A stretch of DNA of 36,484 nt from a virus. A program made the translations under genes and the position numbers. Of the stretch, positions 29,878-36,484 are shown in pieces. The notes beneath the pieces were generated by a model that saw only the letters and a program-made list of their open reading frames with translations, was not told the origin of the DNA and did not search any database. Positions within the stretch are counted from its first letter, which is position 1. Each line of letters begins with the position of its first letter. The stretch is taken from the IMG/VR virus record IMGVR_UViG_3300043122_000030, positions 1 through 36,484 of that record, one strand, 5' to 3'.

Positions 29878-31288
29878 AAAACAATGTTATTTGATTACCG
29901 CCTTGTTTACGCTTATATAATAAGTTCTCAAGTATTTCTTCTTCAACATTTACCGTTATCGAATTACCGGCCCTCTTATACATTTGACTGTCTGATTTTG
30001 TTTTTCCGTCTTTGCCTAGTCCGTATGTGTCATCATATGCTTTAACTGCTTTGTAATAGTCGATGTCATCAAAGCCTTGTAGTCGAAAACATTCCAAAGG
30101 TGTCAGCTTGCGTATTCTATAATCATAAGTTACAGGAATAATTGCTGTTTTAAAACCTTCTGGTCTAGTGGTAAGAGTAGGAGAAATGCCAGTGTTATCT
30201 ACATTATTATTAAAAGCATTTATACTGTCACCGTAATTACATTTATTTTCATTAAAAGTTTTACAAGCTTGTGAAAAAAATCTGCTGTCTTTTAATTTAG
30301 GCTCTACAACATAGTTATCCTTTTGAACGGTAGTTAATGCGTTGCTTGTTCCTTGTTGATTAAATTCTAGTGTTTGTGATAAGTTTTTATTTCCTTTGGT
30401 TCTGTCATTTGAGTTGTTTTTATCTCGCCCTCTGCTTACTGCTATACATGGCAAGAATATTCCTTTATGTGCTGTTTCGTATCCGTTTTTTGTTGCTGGT
30501 TTGACTAGTATTTTAGGCTCTCGTTGTCCACCTGTCATAGTGTCTAAACATCTGCTTATTTTATTTGTATCGGTTATTGTTCTTGTAGCTTTATAATCTC
30601 CACCTATTATTTGTGCAATTTCATTTTCATCATGGCAATCTTTATCGCCCTTTGTTATTTTCCATTGCTTATTTATATAATACTTTTCATCAACTTCATC
30701 TTCTAACACGTCTTTTAATTTTGCCTTTAAAGGAATTTCAACCGGCCATTCAAAACAACCATTTTCATATAAATCATTACGAATCGACACGACAAATATA
30801 CGTTCTCTGTTTTGTGGTATTCCATAATGCTTGCTGTTTAATACTTTAGCGTAACTTGTATATCCGGCATCTTCTAAGGCTCTTAGCATAGCGTTAAAGT
30901 CATCTGCAAATTGATTTTTTAGGTTAGCCACGTTTTCCATTATCGCATACTTAGGATTGCTTTTTATTATCCCTTGCAATGCGTTATAGAACAAGTTACC
31001 TTTATCAACGGTTGTTCCTTCTCGTTTACCTGCCAAACTAAATGATTGACATGGTGGCGAATAAAAAACAACATCAACATAAGGTAGATTATCCGGTTGG
31101 TCTGTTATATCGTGATATATCAATGATTCATCTACATTGTGTATTGCTGCGAATGAGTTTCTAGCGTACTTGTCAATTTCAAACCCATAAATAAATCTGC
31201 AAGTATCGCCATGACGTTCAGTTACTCGTTTAATTCCTTTCCCCGGCGCCCCTATCCCTAGAAAATATTCTGCATAAGTAATTTCCAT
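29876..31288 (-). CDS. DNA cytosine-5 methyltransferase
   Basis: 470 residues. Catalytic PCQSFS (C80) and ENV motif VI (118-120) are clear, with motif I variant in FLGIGAPGKGIKR, LNSKHYGIPQNRERIFVV (motif VIII) and late RLTPLECFRLQGF (motif IX) plus SITVNV (motif X). It methylates cytosine C5; recognition sequence unknown. It directly follows the antirepressor gene and has no restriction partner, so a protective solitary enzyme is likely. Confidence 0.93.
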   Translation of the reverse strand: MEITYAEYFLGIGAPGKGIKRVTERHGDTCRFIYGFEIDKYARNSFAAIHNVDESLIYHDITDQPDNLPYVDVVFYSPPCQSFSLAGKREGTTVDKGNLFYNALQGIIKSNPKYAIMENVANLKNQFADDFNAMLRALEDAGYTSYAKVLNSKHYGIPQNRERIFVVSIRNDLYENGCFEWPVEIPLKAKLKDVLEDEVDEKYYINKQWKITKGDKDCHDENEIAQIIGGDYKATRTITDTNKISRCLDTMTGGQREPKILVKPATKNGYETAHKGIFLPCIAVSRGRDKNNSNDRTKGNKNLSQTLEFNQQGTSNALTTVQKDNYVVEPKLKDSRFFSQACKTFNENKCNYGDSINAFNNNVDNTGISPTLTTRPEGFKTAIIPVTYDYRIRKLTPLECFRLQGFDDIDYYKAVKAYDDTYGLGKDGKTKSDSQMYKRAGNSITVNVEEEILENLLYKRKQGGNQITLF

Positions 31289-31328
31289 GTTATCCTCCTA
31301 TATTAAACCTTTATCTTTTAATTGTTTA
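31286..31328 (-). repeat. 5' flank repeat of methyltransferase 1
   Basis: Pairs with 29603-29645 (40 of 43). It holds the antirepressor C-terminus, stop and the methyltransferase ribosome binding site. Confidence 0.8.
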
Positions 31329-32023
31329 GCAATCCATTTAACGCCTTTTGTTGTAACCAATGTTTGTGATTTTACTTCTTGATAATTGTTAGTAACTACG
31401 CTAACTTCTCGAACTCTAAAATAATCACTATCTATATATGATTGATAAGGCAAGTTACTTTTCATCAAGATATGATTATCTCTTAAGAAGGCAAATAACT
31501 TATTGCGTCCGTATCCCACAGATTTTGCGCACTCGTTCATAGTAACACAACTTTTCATGCCTAAGAATATATCATGCGCTTCTGCTTTAGGTTTATAATC
31601 AGCAATCAACCGGTCTTTGTTTTCAATCGTCTTTTGTGCAATCAATAACGCTTTCGCCATTATATCCGCTTCACTGTCATTTTCATCAACTCCAAGATAA
31701 CCGCCTGTTTGACGTATTGTTGGAAGAACTTCATCAAATACCCATTTTTCAAACTTTTCAGCGCTAGGAAGTTTTGATTTTATAATTAATCGGTATAAAT
31801 CACCTTCCGGAATAAAGTTCATTTCCAATGTCTTATCTGGATTTTGTGGATGAGGTACTCCGTATTTTACAGGGTACCTACAATGCTTCTTTATAGCATC
31901 ATGAGGTTTAACGTATCCTAGCATTCTTGCACTTTCGGTAGCCGGAAAATATTCTTTGTTTTCAATCATTAAAACACTTAACTCTCCAAACTCATTATTT
32001 TCAAATACTTTTAAATCATTCAT
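31298..32023 (-). CDS. BRO-N/KilAC antirepressor
   Basis: 241 residues. N-terminal BRO domain (about 1-110: FPATESARMLGYVKPHDAIKKHC, FIPEGDLYRLIIKSKLPSAEKFEKWVFDEVLP) and C-terminal KilAC/ANT domain (about 145-241). Such proteins inactivate phage repressors or control lysis/lysogeny. The upstream excisionase-like HTH gene overlaps it by eight bases. An in-frame C-terminal duplicate is found downstream (29615-29683). Confidence 0.9.
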   Translation of the reverse strand: MNDLKVFENNEFGELSVLMIENKEYFPATESARMLGYVKPHDAIKKHCRYPVKYGVPHPQNPDKTLEMNFIPEGDLYRLIIKSKLPSAEKFEKWVFDEVLPTIRQTGGYLGVDENDSEADIMAKALLIAQKTIENKDRLIADYKPKAEAHDIFLGMKSCVTMNECAKSVGYGRNKLFAFLRDNHILMKSNLPYQSYIDSDYFRVREVSVVTNNYQEVKSQTLVTTKGVKWIAKQLKDKGLI

Positions 32024-32189
32024 TCTTTATCTCCTTTGGCTTGATCAATCTTTCAATTTCATCACTTGTTATTCTTGTGTTGCCTAAAACCTTAATATGA
32101 TTTATCTTTCCTTGCGTTAAGTAATTCCGGAATGTTCCCTCTGTTACCTTTAATATTTTCGCTGCTTCTTTGACTGTAAACAGTTCCAT
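32016..32189 (-). CDS. excisionase-like helix-turn-helix protein
   Basis: 57 residues from ATG 32189 with GGAGGTAGAAAG upstream; an extension to 32210 lacks a site. FTVKEAAKILKVTEGTFRNYLTQGKI is a winged-helix/excisionase DNA-binding motif. It leads the antirepressor-methyltransferase transcript behind a promoter with repeated sites. Excision cannot be claimed, as no integrase is seen. Confidence 0.78.
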   Translation of the reverse strand: MELFTVKEAAKILKVTEGTFRNYLTQGKINHIKVLGNTRITSDEIERLIKPKEIKNE

Positions 32190-32204
32190 CTTTCTACCTC
32201 CTGT

Positions 32205-32237
32205 AATCATTATATATCATTATAAGTAATATTGCAA
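32205..32237 (-). promoter_or_regulatory. promoter with tandem operator-like repeats for the antirepressor operon
   Basis: Minus strand TTGCAA (32237-32232), 17 bp, TATAAT (32214-32209); a second TATAAT lies at 32224-32219. ATAATGAT occurs twice in tandem, 10 bp apart. It is just downstream of the XRE gene stop, so XRE or the HTH protein may act here. Confidence 0.58.
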
Positions 32238-32244
32238 TAGTATT

Positions 32245-32421
32245 TTATATCAACTCTGTTATCTCAACGCCTAACGCATCAGCTAACCGGATCAATGTTT
32301 TCACTGTCGGCACGTGTCTGCCTTTTTCAATATTGCTGATTGTCATTCGTGTTACGTTTGCTTTGTCGGCTAACCGCTCTTGTGTAAATCCTTTTTCAAG
32401 TCTAACTTGTTTTAGTTTCAT
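32245..32421 (-). CDS. XRE-family (Cro/CI-type) regulator, 58 aa
   Basis: 58 residues of pure HTH_3: MKLKQVRLEKGFTQERLADKANVTRMTISNIEKG, then HVPTVKTLIRLADALGVEITELI. AGGTGGAAAG precedes ATG 32421, which overlaps the previous stop (ATGA). It probably controls the promoters at 32205 and/or early promoters; no divergent partner gene is seen. Confidence 0.88.
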   Translation of the reverse strand: MKLKQVRLEKGFTQERLADKANVTRMTISNIEKGRHVPTVKTLIRLADALGVEITELI

Positions 32422-32576
32422 CTTTCCACCTCCAACATTATATTGATTTCATCTACTGTATCAAAGCATCTATCAATCGTTCTGTTCGTTTGAACCAACA
32501 ACACTACCGAAGCTATCAATAACACTACCGTAAACGTTATAATCGCCCTGTGTATACATTTTAATATGTTTTCCAT
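32418..32576 (-). CDS. 52-residue single-pass membrane protein
   Basis: Central hydrophobic segment AIITFTVVLLIASVVLLV (about 11-28), short flanks. AAGGAGATATGATTCT precedes ATG 32576; the end overlaps the XRE gene (ATGA). The function is unknown; coupling to the regulator is notable. Confidence 0.65.
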   Translation of the reverse strand: MENILKCIHRAIITFTVVLLIASVVLLVQTNRTIDRCFDTVDEINIMLEVER

Positions 32577-32590
32577 AGAATCATATCTCC

Positions 32591-32872
32591 TTATAAGTAA
32601 TTGCGCTTAAATACTCGCATAAATTCTTCGTGACTGTATTGTTTTTCAAATTGTTCTTGTGCGTACCGTTTAACTTTCAAATCGTTTTCCTTGTTGTGAT
32701 GCACTCCGTTTTTGCTCCCTCTATGATAATCATAAGACAAGTATACTTTCATACCGTACTTTTCACTTAGCTTACGATTACCGGACCCATAAAACACGTG
32801 ATGCACTTCGCAGCGGTCCTTGTGTTGTTTAGTAAAGAAGCATGAGTTATTTAAGCATGGTGTGTACTTCAT
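32591..32872 (-). CDS. HNH-like phage nuclease-family protein
   Basis: 93 residues. CEVHHVFYGSGNRKLSEKYGMKVYLSYDYHRGSKNGVHHN resembles compact HNH-type phage proteins (His-His core, later His and Asn). The upstream CLNNSC may bind metal. Catalytic function is plausible, not shown. It overlaps the 32847-33071 gene. Confidence 0.72.
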   Translation of the reverse strand: MKYTPCLNNSCFFTKQHKDRCEVHHVFYGSGNRKLSEKYGMKVYLSYDYHRGSKNGVHHNKENDLKVKRYAQEQFEKQYSHEEFMRVFKRNYL

Positions 32873-33071
32873 TTTGTCCCCCTTTTATTTTGTCAAATTC
32901 TTGTTTTATACGTTTTTTACTTGTTGTGTCGTGTGTATAGGCCATCTGATCTAAATATCTTTGCTCTAATTCTTTCTTGGTTTTGCAATAAGCTTTACAA
33001 CCTTTGCATCTTTTAGGCGTTATTGCGTAACATATCTTGCCCGGTCCGTTATCAAATGCACATTTATCCAT
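32847..33071 (-). CDS. Cys-rich phage protein of unknown function (74 aa)
   Basis: Start at ATG 33071 (MDKCAFDNG), with AAAAGGAGTTAAAC upstream. CAFDNGPGKICYAITPKRCKGCKAYC followed by KTKKELEQRY matches a widespread small phage protein with metal-binding-type cysteines. Role unknown. Confidence 0.72.
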   Translation of the reverse strand: MDKCAFDNGPGKICYAITPKRCKGCKAYCKTKKELEQRYLDQMAYTHDTTSKKRIKQEFDKIKGGQNEVHTMLK

Positions 33072-33073
33072 GT

Positions 33074-33424
33074 TTAACTCCTTTTCGATTGCGACCAATC
33101 TCTTTCAATTTCTGATTCGATTAGTCTTAATTGTAGTTTCAAGCCTTGTATCTTTTCTTGTGATACTTCATATTCAACCTTTGCTAAATCCCTATTAAGC
33201 CTTAATTGTGCGACTGTATCATCACCATGCGCTAACGTTTGGCACGCTGTCCATGCTGTTTTATCTTCTTCGTGCAGGCGGAATATTTCAACTCTGTTGG
33301 CAATCTTATAATCATGTTCGGCTCTTGCTAACTTTTTCCCTAGTTTCCACAACTCGCTATAAGAAGCTGAAAGGCTTTTCATTAAGTCTTCACGCATATT
33401 TATGATATCAATTATTTCTGGCAT
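33074..33424 (-). CDS. coiled-coil hypothetical phage protein
   Basis: 116 residues from ATG 33424, preceded by GAAAGGAGATGCCG; the ATG at 33430 lies within that site. Almost wholly helical (YSELWKLGKKLARAEHDYKI ... RLNRDLAKVEYEVSQEKIQG), with the KTAWTACQTLAHGD motif I recall from similar phage proteins. Role unknown. Confidence 0.68.
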   Translation of the reverse strand: MPEIIDIINMREDLMKSLSASYSELWKLGKKLARAEHDYKIANRVEIFRLHEEDKTAWTACQTLAHGDDTVAQLRLNRDLAKVEYEVSQEKIQGLKLQLRLIESEIERDWSQSKRS

Positions 33425-33530
33425 CGGCATCTCCTTTCAATATTTTATTAATAGCATTGATAACTTTTTCTTTTCCAAACCTGTCAATCATTATTTCTAA
33501 ATCACGCTTTAATTTTTCTTCGCTTGTCAT
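33408..33530 (-). CDS. 40-residue hypothetical protein
   Basis: MTSEEKLKRDLEIMIDRFGKEKVINAINKIL, helical and charged. GAGGTA precedes ATG 33530 and the stop overlaps the next gene. Not recognised; small size makes it uncertain, but the coupling suggests it is real. Confidence 0.45.
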   Translation of the reverse strand: MTSEEKLKRDLEIMIDRFGKEKVINAINKILKGDADARNN

Positions 33531-33571
33531 TACCTCTTTCTCCCCGTTTAGCCGATAGGTCAGCTATTTGA

Positions 33572-33745
33572 TTATTTTATGCCATTAATACTAATTACTT
33601 TTACAAGATTTCTTTCTATTATGTCATTTAAAAAATAAATTGTGTCATTGTCACATATTGTTGTTACTGTTTCATTTTCACCATGTACTGTGTATTCTAC
33701 CCTAGAATTGTGTTTCATTAATCTTAAAGCTTTTTCTCTTGTCAT
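33572..33745 (-). CDS. 57-residue hypothetical protein behind a promoter
   Basis: First gene after the promoter at 33776-33804. GAGGAGGAAACGCAA precedes ATG 33745. TREKALRLMKHNSRVEYTV then beta-like NDTIYFLNDIIERN. Not recognised. Confidence 0.62.
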   Translation of the reverse strand: MTREKALRLMKHNSRVEYTVHGENETVTTICDNDTIYFLNDIIERNLVKVISINGIK

Positions 33746-33775
33746 TTGCGTTTCCTCCTCTTGTTTGATAAGTTA

Positions 33776-33804
33776 ATTATACATCAAGTGACATTAAATG
33801 TAAA
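33776..33804 (-). promoter_or_regulatory. near-consensus promoter with dyad
   Basis: Minus strand TTTACA (33804-33799), 17 bp, TATAAT (33781-33776). The dyad ACATT-T-AATGT overlaps the end of the -35 and the spacer. It begins a new transcription unit after the terminator at 33835. Confidence 0.72.
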
Positions 33805-33834
33805 GCGCTTTTTACAAATATTTTAAATTAATTA

Positions 33835-33876
33835 ATAAAAGACACCTACTAAGATAGTGTTATCTCAATAAGTGCC
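33835..33876 (-). terminator. strong intrinsic terminator of the right-end early unit
   Basis: On the minus strand GGCACTTATTGAGATA pairs with TATCTTAGTAGGTGTC through all 16 positions (four G-T pairs), with an ACAC loop and a TTTT tail. The G-T pairs would be A-C mismatches on the other strand, so it acts on minus-strand transcripts. Confidence 0.85.
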
Positions 33877-33902
33877 TCTGTGACATCATACAAGCCTTAT
33901 GT

Positions 33903-33955
33903 GGCTGTTTTTATTGCTTTTAGGTGCAAATCATACGCAACTAATACTGATTGCC
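33903..33955 (-). ncRNA. degenerate copy of the RHH-leader element
   Basis: Aligns with 35578-35630: both carry, in minus-strand order, TTAGTTGC, TTTGC, TAAAAGCAAT with similar spacing, and the hairpin TTGC/GCAA. The outer stem is reduced (GGC/GCC). It lies between the Gp157-like stop and the terminator, so it may be a relic. Confidence 0.42.
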
Positions 33956-33959
33956 TGTA

Positions 33960-34445
33960 TTACTTGATTTGAAGATTCTGTTTTTGGATAAGTTCGGCAC
34001 CCGGAATTATTTCGCCTGCTTTGATTGCTTTTTTGATTTCTGTTTTGTCTACTAATTCGGTCACCTTGACTTTAATGTAATCACCGGGTAATAAAGTTTG
34101 ATCAACTACACTAACAGATTCTGATTTTCTAAAACTAAATGCGAAGTGATCCGTTTTGAATTTCTTTTTCTCCGCTGCGGTCAACATATCGCTCAACCGG
34201 TCCTTCATGTAGTCAATGTTACTCTCAACTGATTTCTTCATAGCTTGTAAACGCTTAATCTCTGCGTCTAGGCCCATCACGTTTCCTTCAAGGTTTTTCA
34301 TGACTAACGCATAGTTTTCCGCTTTCTGCTCAATAGCGTCCTCTACATCTGCCATAGCTTCATCAATAGCCTCTTGGTCAAATTCTCCGCTTTCTGCAAG
34401 TGCCTGTAATCTCATGTACTGCTCTTTTAATTCATAAATATTCAT
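33960..34445 (-). CDS. Gp157-like (siphovirus Gp157 family) protein
   Basis: 161 residues: an N-terminal coiled coil (MNIYELKEQYMRLQALAESG ... IKRLQAMKKSVESNIDYMKDRL) and C-terminal TDHFAFSFRKSESVSVVDQ ... KTEIKKAIKAGEIIPGAELIQKQNL, matching the Gp157 family. One member is described as a nuclease inhibitor; the role here is unknown. It follows ERF/dUTPase genes. Confidence 0.85.
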   Translation of the reverse strand: MNIYELKEQYMRLQALAESGEFDQEAIDEAMADVEDAIEQKAENYALVMKNLEGNVMGLDAEIKRLQAMKKSVESNIDYMKDRLSDMLTAAEKKKFKTDHFAFSFRKSESVSVVDQTLLPGDYIKVKVTELVDKTEIKKAIKAGEIIPGAELIQKQNLQIK

Positions 34446-34446
34446 A

Positions 34447-34593
34447 TTATACCTCTTTTCCTTGGTTTAAGTGTACGAGTTTATTTGATTCTTTAACTTT
34501 TGCTTGATAGATTTTACAACTTTTCCCTCTGCATTCTTGCTTGTAATATTTGCAATCGCCGATAATCCAATGTTTTTTGTGTCTACAAATCAT
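34447..34593 (-). CDS. 48-residue Cys/His-rich protein
   Basis: MICRHKKHWIIGDCKYYKQECRGKSCKIYQ holds four cysteines and two histidines; metal binding is likely. AGGAGGATATT precedes ATG 34593. Not named. Confidence 0.65.
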   Translation of the reverse strand: MICRHKKHWIIGDCKYYKQECRGKSCKIYQAKVKESNKLVHLNQGKEV

Positions 34594-34602
34594 AATATCC
34601 TC

Positions 34603-34887
34603 CTATATCCAATATCTTTTTATAATGTTTTTAACTTGTGTTTCAAATGCTCCTAAACTTCTTTGACGCCACGTAGAGATAAATAAATAACCTGTAAGCT
34701 CTTGGATAATAGCTGAAATAGAATTGCAAGAACAAGCTATTTTTGTTCCGTCTAAAACTAAAGTTTCTTTTTGCCCTTTTTCTTTTATTATGTAGTCGTA
34801 TTCTGAAATTCCATAAGCTTCACATATAGGCTTAATTTCTTTTAAAACTTGAATTCGCTTTTCTATTAAATATTGTTTTTCTGTCAT
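34603..34887 (-). CDS. hypothetical protein (94 aa)
   Basis: 94 residues: helical N-terminus (YLIEKRIQVLKEIKPICEAYG), CSCNSISAIIQELTGYLF and RQRSLGAFETQVKNIIKRYW. The last motif recurs in phage proteins I have seen, without function. GGAGGATATT precedes the ATG. Confidence 0.66.
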   Translation of the reverse strand: MTEKQYLIEKRIQVLKEIKPICEAYGISEYDYIIKEKGQKETLVLDGTKIACSCNSISAIIQELTGYLFISTWRQRSLGAFETQVKNIIKRYWI

Positions 34888-34898
34888 AATATCCTCCT

Positions 34899-35402
34899 TT
34901 AATAATGATTGACTTGTCGTTTTCGGTTAATTTCCCATTTCTTGATATATTCTGTTTCAATATCTGCTTTAAATTGAAATATAAATACTTCTTGTAATAT
35001 CTCGACTGCAGCTTCTAAAAACCATACAGTGTTTTCAAAGTCCATCGGCTTATTAGACCAATGTTTATACGTCTTTGATGCATCCATGGCTTCGGTCCAA
35101 CACATCTTCAAATAAGCGTGGTAATCTTCTACAAAGTGTAAATTCTTGTTCGGCGCAACAACATTCCGGCCTTTTAACTCTATACCTAACTTATTAGCAA
35201 CCGATAATACAAAATGTAGGAAGTCAATCCATTCTTCCGGATTATTGATGTCGTTTTCAATCTCGTATAGCTCGCTAAACCCTGCGCACCAAATATTGTT
35301 GATAAAATCAGGTCCTTGTGATCGCTGTTGTAGTTCTTTCTTGTTAATAATAAAATCATCTAACCCTTTTTGTAATGTCTGCAGTTTGTTCATGTCAATC
35401 AT
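34899..35402 (-). CDS. dUTPase_2-type (dimeric, all-alpha) NTP pyrophosphatase
   Basis: 167 residues. The helical pattern FSELYEIENDINNPEEWIDFLHFVLSVANKLGI and DFENTVWFLEAAVEIL fits dimeric dUTPase/MazG-like proteins, which hydrolyse dUTP to keep uracil out of DNA; acidic residues for metal binding (E/D in ELYEIENDI) are present, although fewer than canonical. It is coupled (ATGA) to the RHH gene. Confidence 0.75.
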   Translation of the reverse strand: MIDMNKLQTLQKGLDDFIINKKELQQRSQGPDFINNIWCAGFSELYEIENDINNPEEWIDFLHFVLSVANKLGIELKGRNVVAPNKNLHFVEDYHAYLKMCWTEAMDASKTYKHWSNKPMDFENTVWFLEAAVEILQEVFIFQFKADIETEYIKKWEINRKRQVNHY

Positions 35403-35539
35403 TTCTTTCTAATCTCCTTTGTCAAAGTATATGTTATAAAGTTACTCATGTTTATATTTTTCTTGTTGCAATAATCTTGTAGCTTTTCCTTAAACTTGGT
35501 TGATACTCTAACTTGAATGTACGTGTCTTTAATATCCAT
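35399..35539 (-). CDS. ribbon-helix-helix protein, 46 aa
   Basis: TYIQVRVSTKFKEKLQDYCNKKNINMSNFITYTLTKEI is an RHH DNA-binding pattern. AAAGGCGGTTAAACT precedes ATG 35539; this site is complementary to the 3' arm of the leader RNA at 35578-35630. It is coupled to the dUTPase-like gene and likely regulates it or itself. Confidence 0.72.
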   Translation of the reverse strand: MDIKDTYIQVRVSTKFKEKLQDYCNKKNINMSNFITYTLTKEIRKK

Positions 35540-35577
35540 AGTTTAACCGCCTTTCTAACGTTGTATAATCAATTTGT

Positions 35578-35630
35578 AGGCGTTCTAATTGCTTTTATGA
35601 GCAAATATACTAGATGCAACTAAAACGCCT
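35578..35630 (-). ncRNA. candidate cis-regulatory RNA before RHH-dUTPase
   Basis: Between ERF stop and the RHH gene. Minus strand AGGCGTT (35630-35624) pairs with AACGCCT (35584-35578); inside, TTGC/GCAA form a hairpin, and GTTGC can pair with GCAAT as an alternative. AACGCCT can also pair with AGGCGGTT at the RHH ribosome binding site (35552-35545, one bulge). Thus two mutually exclusive folds could open or close translation. The sequence shows the pairing; regulation is inferred. Confidence 0.55.
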
Positions 35631-35639
35631 TGTGTGGTC

Positions 35640-36272
35640 TTATTTCTTTTGCTCTTTTAGATATTTATAAACTGCCTGTTTGCTATCTTGCGCCATGAAC
35701 TTTAAGTCGGTAATATTTTTGTTGTGTTGCTTGTTGTAATTATCAATGGCCCATTTATCATCTTTTCCAAATGCTTTGATGGCATCGGATAACATTTGAG
35801 TAGTTACTTTTACATCAGACTTTGTGCTTCCTGTGTTTCCGATATCTTCACTGTGCGTGTTGTCGGTATCTTCTCCGCTAAATAACATAAAGGTTTTTTG
35901 TAATAATGCTTTATAAGCGTAAGTCATAGCTTTTCCGCTACCTTTATCTTGCGTGTCGGAACCATAGCCTACTGTTTGCAGTAGCTCAAATTCGCTTGTT
36001 TCAGTATCAACTATCTTGTAAGTCGCATGAACAACAGAATTAAAACGCTGTGTTTCTCCATATTTTCCTTCAAAGGCTTCATGCGTTTCTTCAACTTTTA
36101 CATCAACCGGAAAAAGTATTAATTTATACGCCTTTAACAATGGTTTTATTTCTCCTAACACTGCTGATTCACTGATCGCTTGATAAGAATTTGTTCCTTT
36201 GCCAACCGTCATTGATTTTTCGATTGCTTTGCTTTCATTCATTACATTAAACATCTTTTCATATAATCCCAT
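35640..36272 (-). CDS. ERF-family single-strand annealing recombinase
   Basis: 210 residues. SESAVLGEIKPLLKAYKLILFPV, HATYKIVDTETSEFELLQTVGYGSDTQDKGSGKAMTYAYKALLQKTFML are the core ERF (P22 Erf-like) motifs. It anneals single strands in phage recombination, probably with SSB and the RusA-type resolvase. C-terminal ~70 residues are a linker and helical tail. It overlaps the zinc-ribbon gene by one base (TAATG). Confidence 0.92.
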   Translation of the reverse strand: MGLYEKMFNVMNESKAIEKSMTVGKGTNSYQAISESAVLGEIKPLLKAYKLILFPVDVKVEETHEAFEGKYGETQRFNSVVHATYKIVDTETSEFELLQTVGYGSDTQDKGSGKAMTYAYKALLQKTFMLFSGEDTDNTHSEDIGNTGSTKSDVKVTTQMLSDAIKAFGKDDKWAIDNYNKQHNKNITDLKFMAQDSKQAVYKYLKEQKK

Positions 36273-36466
36273 TATTCTACCTCCTTAATATCGTCTGTAA
36301 AACTTACGTTGCCACATTGAGGACAAATATACATACATTCTTCGTCGGCTTCTTCGATGTTTACTATCTTTAGCGTAGCGTCTACATCATCAAAACCATT
36401 GTTAGTTGATTCATTCCATTGGTGGGAAGTGATTACTTCCCCACACCAATCACATTTATATTTCAT
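36272..36466 (-). CDS. zinc-ribbon protein (64 aa)
   Basis: C5/C8 (KCDWCGE) and C48/C51 (CPQCG) form two CxxC knuckles with a long acidic loop between. AAAGGGG precedes ATG 36466. It is first in the visible early run; the real operon start may lie beyond the window. Confidence 0.75.
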   Translation of the reverse strand: MKYKCDWCGEVITSHQWNESTNNGFDDVDATLKIVNIEEADEECMYICPQCGNVSFTDDIKEVE

Positions 36467-36484
36467 AGTAAACCCCTTTCGTAT

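Noticed and set aside
30396-30849. Plus-strand frames opposite the C5 methyltransferase
   Set aside because: No start signals or protein patterns; the minus-strand methyltransferase explains the DNA.
1-36484. tRNA, rRNA, insertion sequences, or serine/tyrosine integrase
   Set aside because: No cloverleaf, transposase motif, terminal inverted repeat pair or integrase motif was seen anywhere.

Overview
The window is almost entirely one tailed-phage genome or prophage. Of the genes called, all but one lie on the minus strand, packed with short overlaps (many ATGA stop/start overlaps) and strong AAGGAGG-type ribosome binding sites. Low G+C, sigma-A-type promoters with 17-bp spacers, an XhlA/holin lysis pair and S-layer-homology (SLH) wall-binding domains on the lytic enzymes point to a Gram-positive, probably clostridial (Bacillota) host that displays SLH proteins. 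No integrase, excision module or classic divergent repressor/cro switch is visible, so lysogeny cannot be judged from this window. No tRNA, rRNA, CRISPR array or insertion sequence was recognised.

Because the genes run right to left, the early region is at the right end. From 36.5 to 33.9 kb: zinc ribbon, ERF-type single-strand annealing protein, ribbon-helix-helix (RHH) regulator, dimeric dUTPase-like protein and Gp157-like protein, ending at an intrinsic terminator (33835-33876). From 33.8 to 28.8 kb: a new promoter, small proteins, an HNH-like protein, an XRE regulator, a BRO-N/KilAC antirepressor and two different DNA methyltransferases (C5 type and N4/N6 type) held between homologous flanks. 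From 28.7 to 24.1 kb: a promoter, an initiator with an internal 11-bp iteron-like array, a DnaB-type helicase, a PAPS-reductase-family protein, a degenerate homing-endonuclease-like protein and a RusA-type resolvase. From 24.1 to 20.65 kb: a consensus promoter, an RHH protein, SSB and a string of small, often cysteine-rich proteins including a DUF1599-type protein.

At 20.4-20.65 kb sits a compact control region: promoter, short leader, intrinsic terminator, second promoter, and a leader RNA with a potential pseudoknot that can alternatively cover the first ribosome binding site of the late operon. The late operon runs 20.4 to 0.7 kb: an HTH replication-type protein, HExxH protein, terminase, portal, MuF head protein, scaffold, capsid, neck proteins, DUF3383-type sheath, DUF3277-type tube, chaperones (with an apparent +1/-2 frameshift), tape measure, a short contractile-tail baseplate set resembling the KPP10/Pam3 type, tail fibre and lysis genes. 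Intrinsic hairpins follow the capsid gene, the tube gene and the last lysis gene.

The most unusual content is (1) a subtilisin-like protease and an M23 peptidase in the lysis/tail-tip region, each ending in a related SLH module; (2) the 20.4-20.65 kb regulatory RNA region; (3) a second candidate cis-acting RNA before the RHH-dUTPase pair with a degenerate copy elsewhere; (4) the iteron array inside the initiator gene; and (5) the tandem methyltransferase cassette with a gene remnant. All calls rest on reading the sequence; no database search was run.
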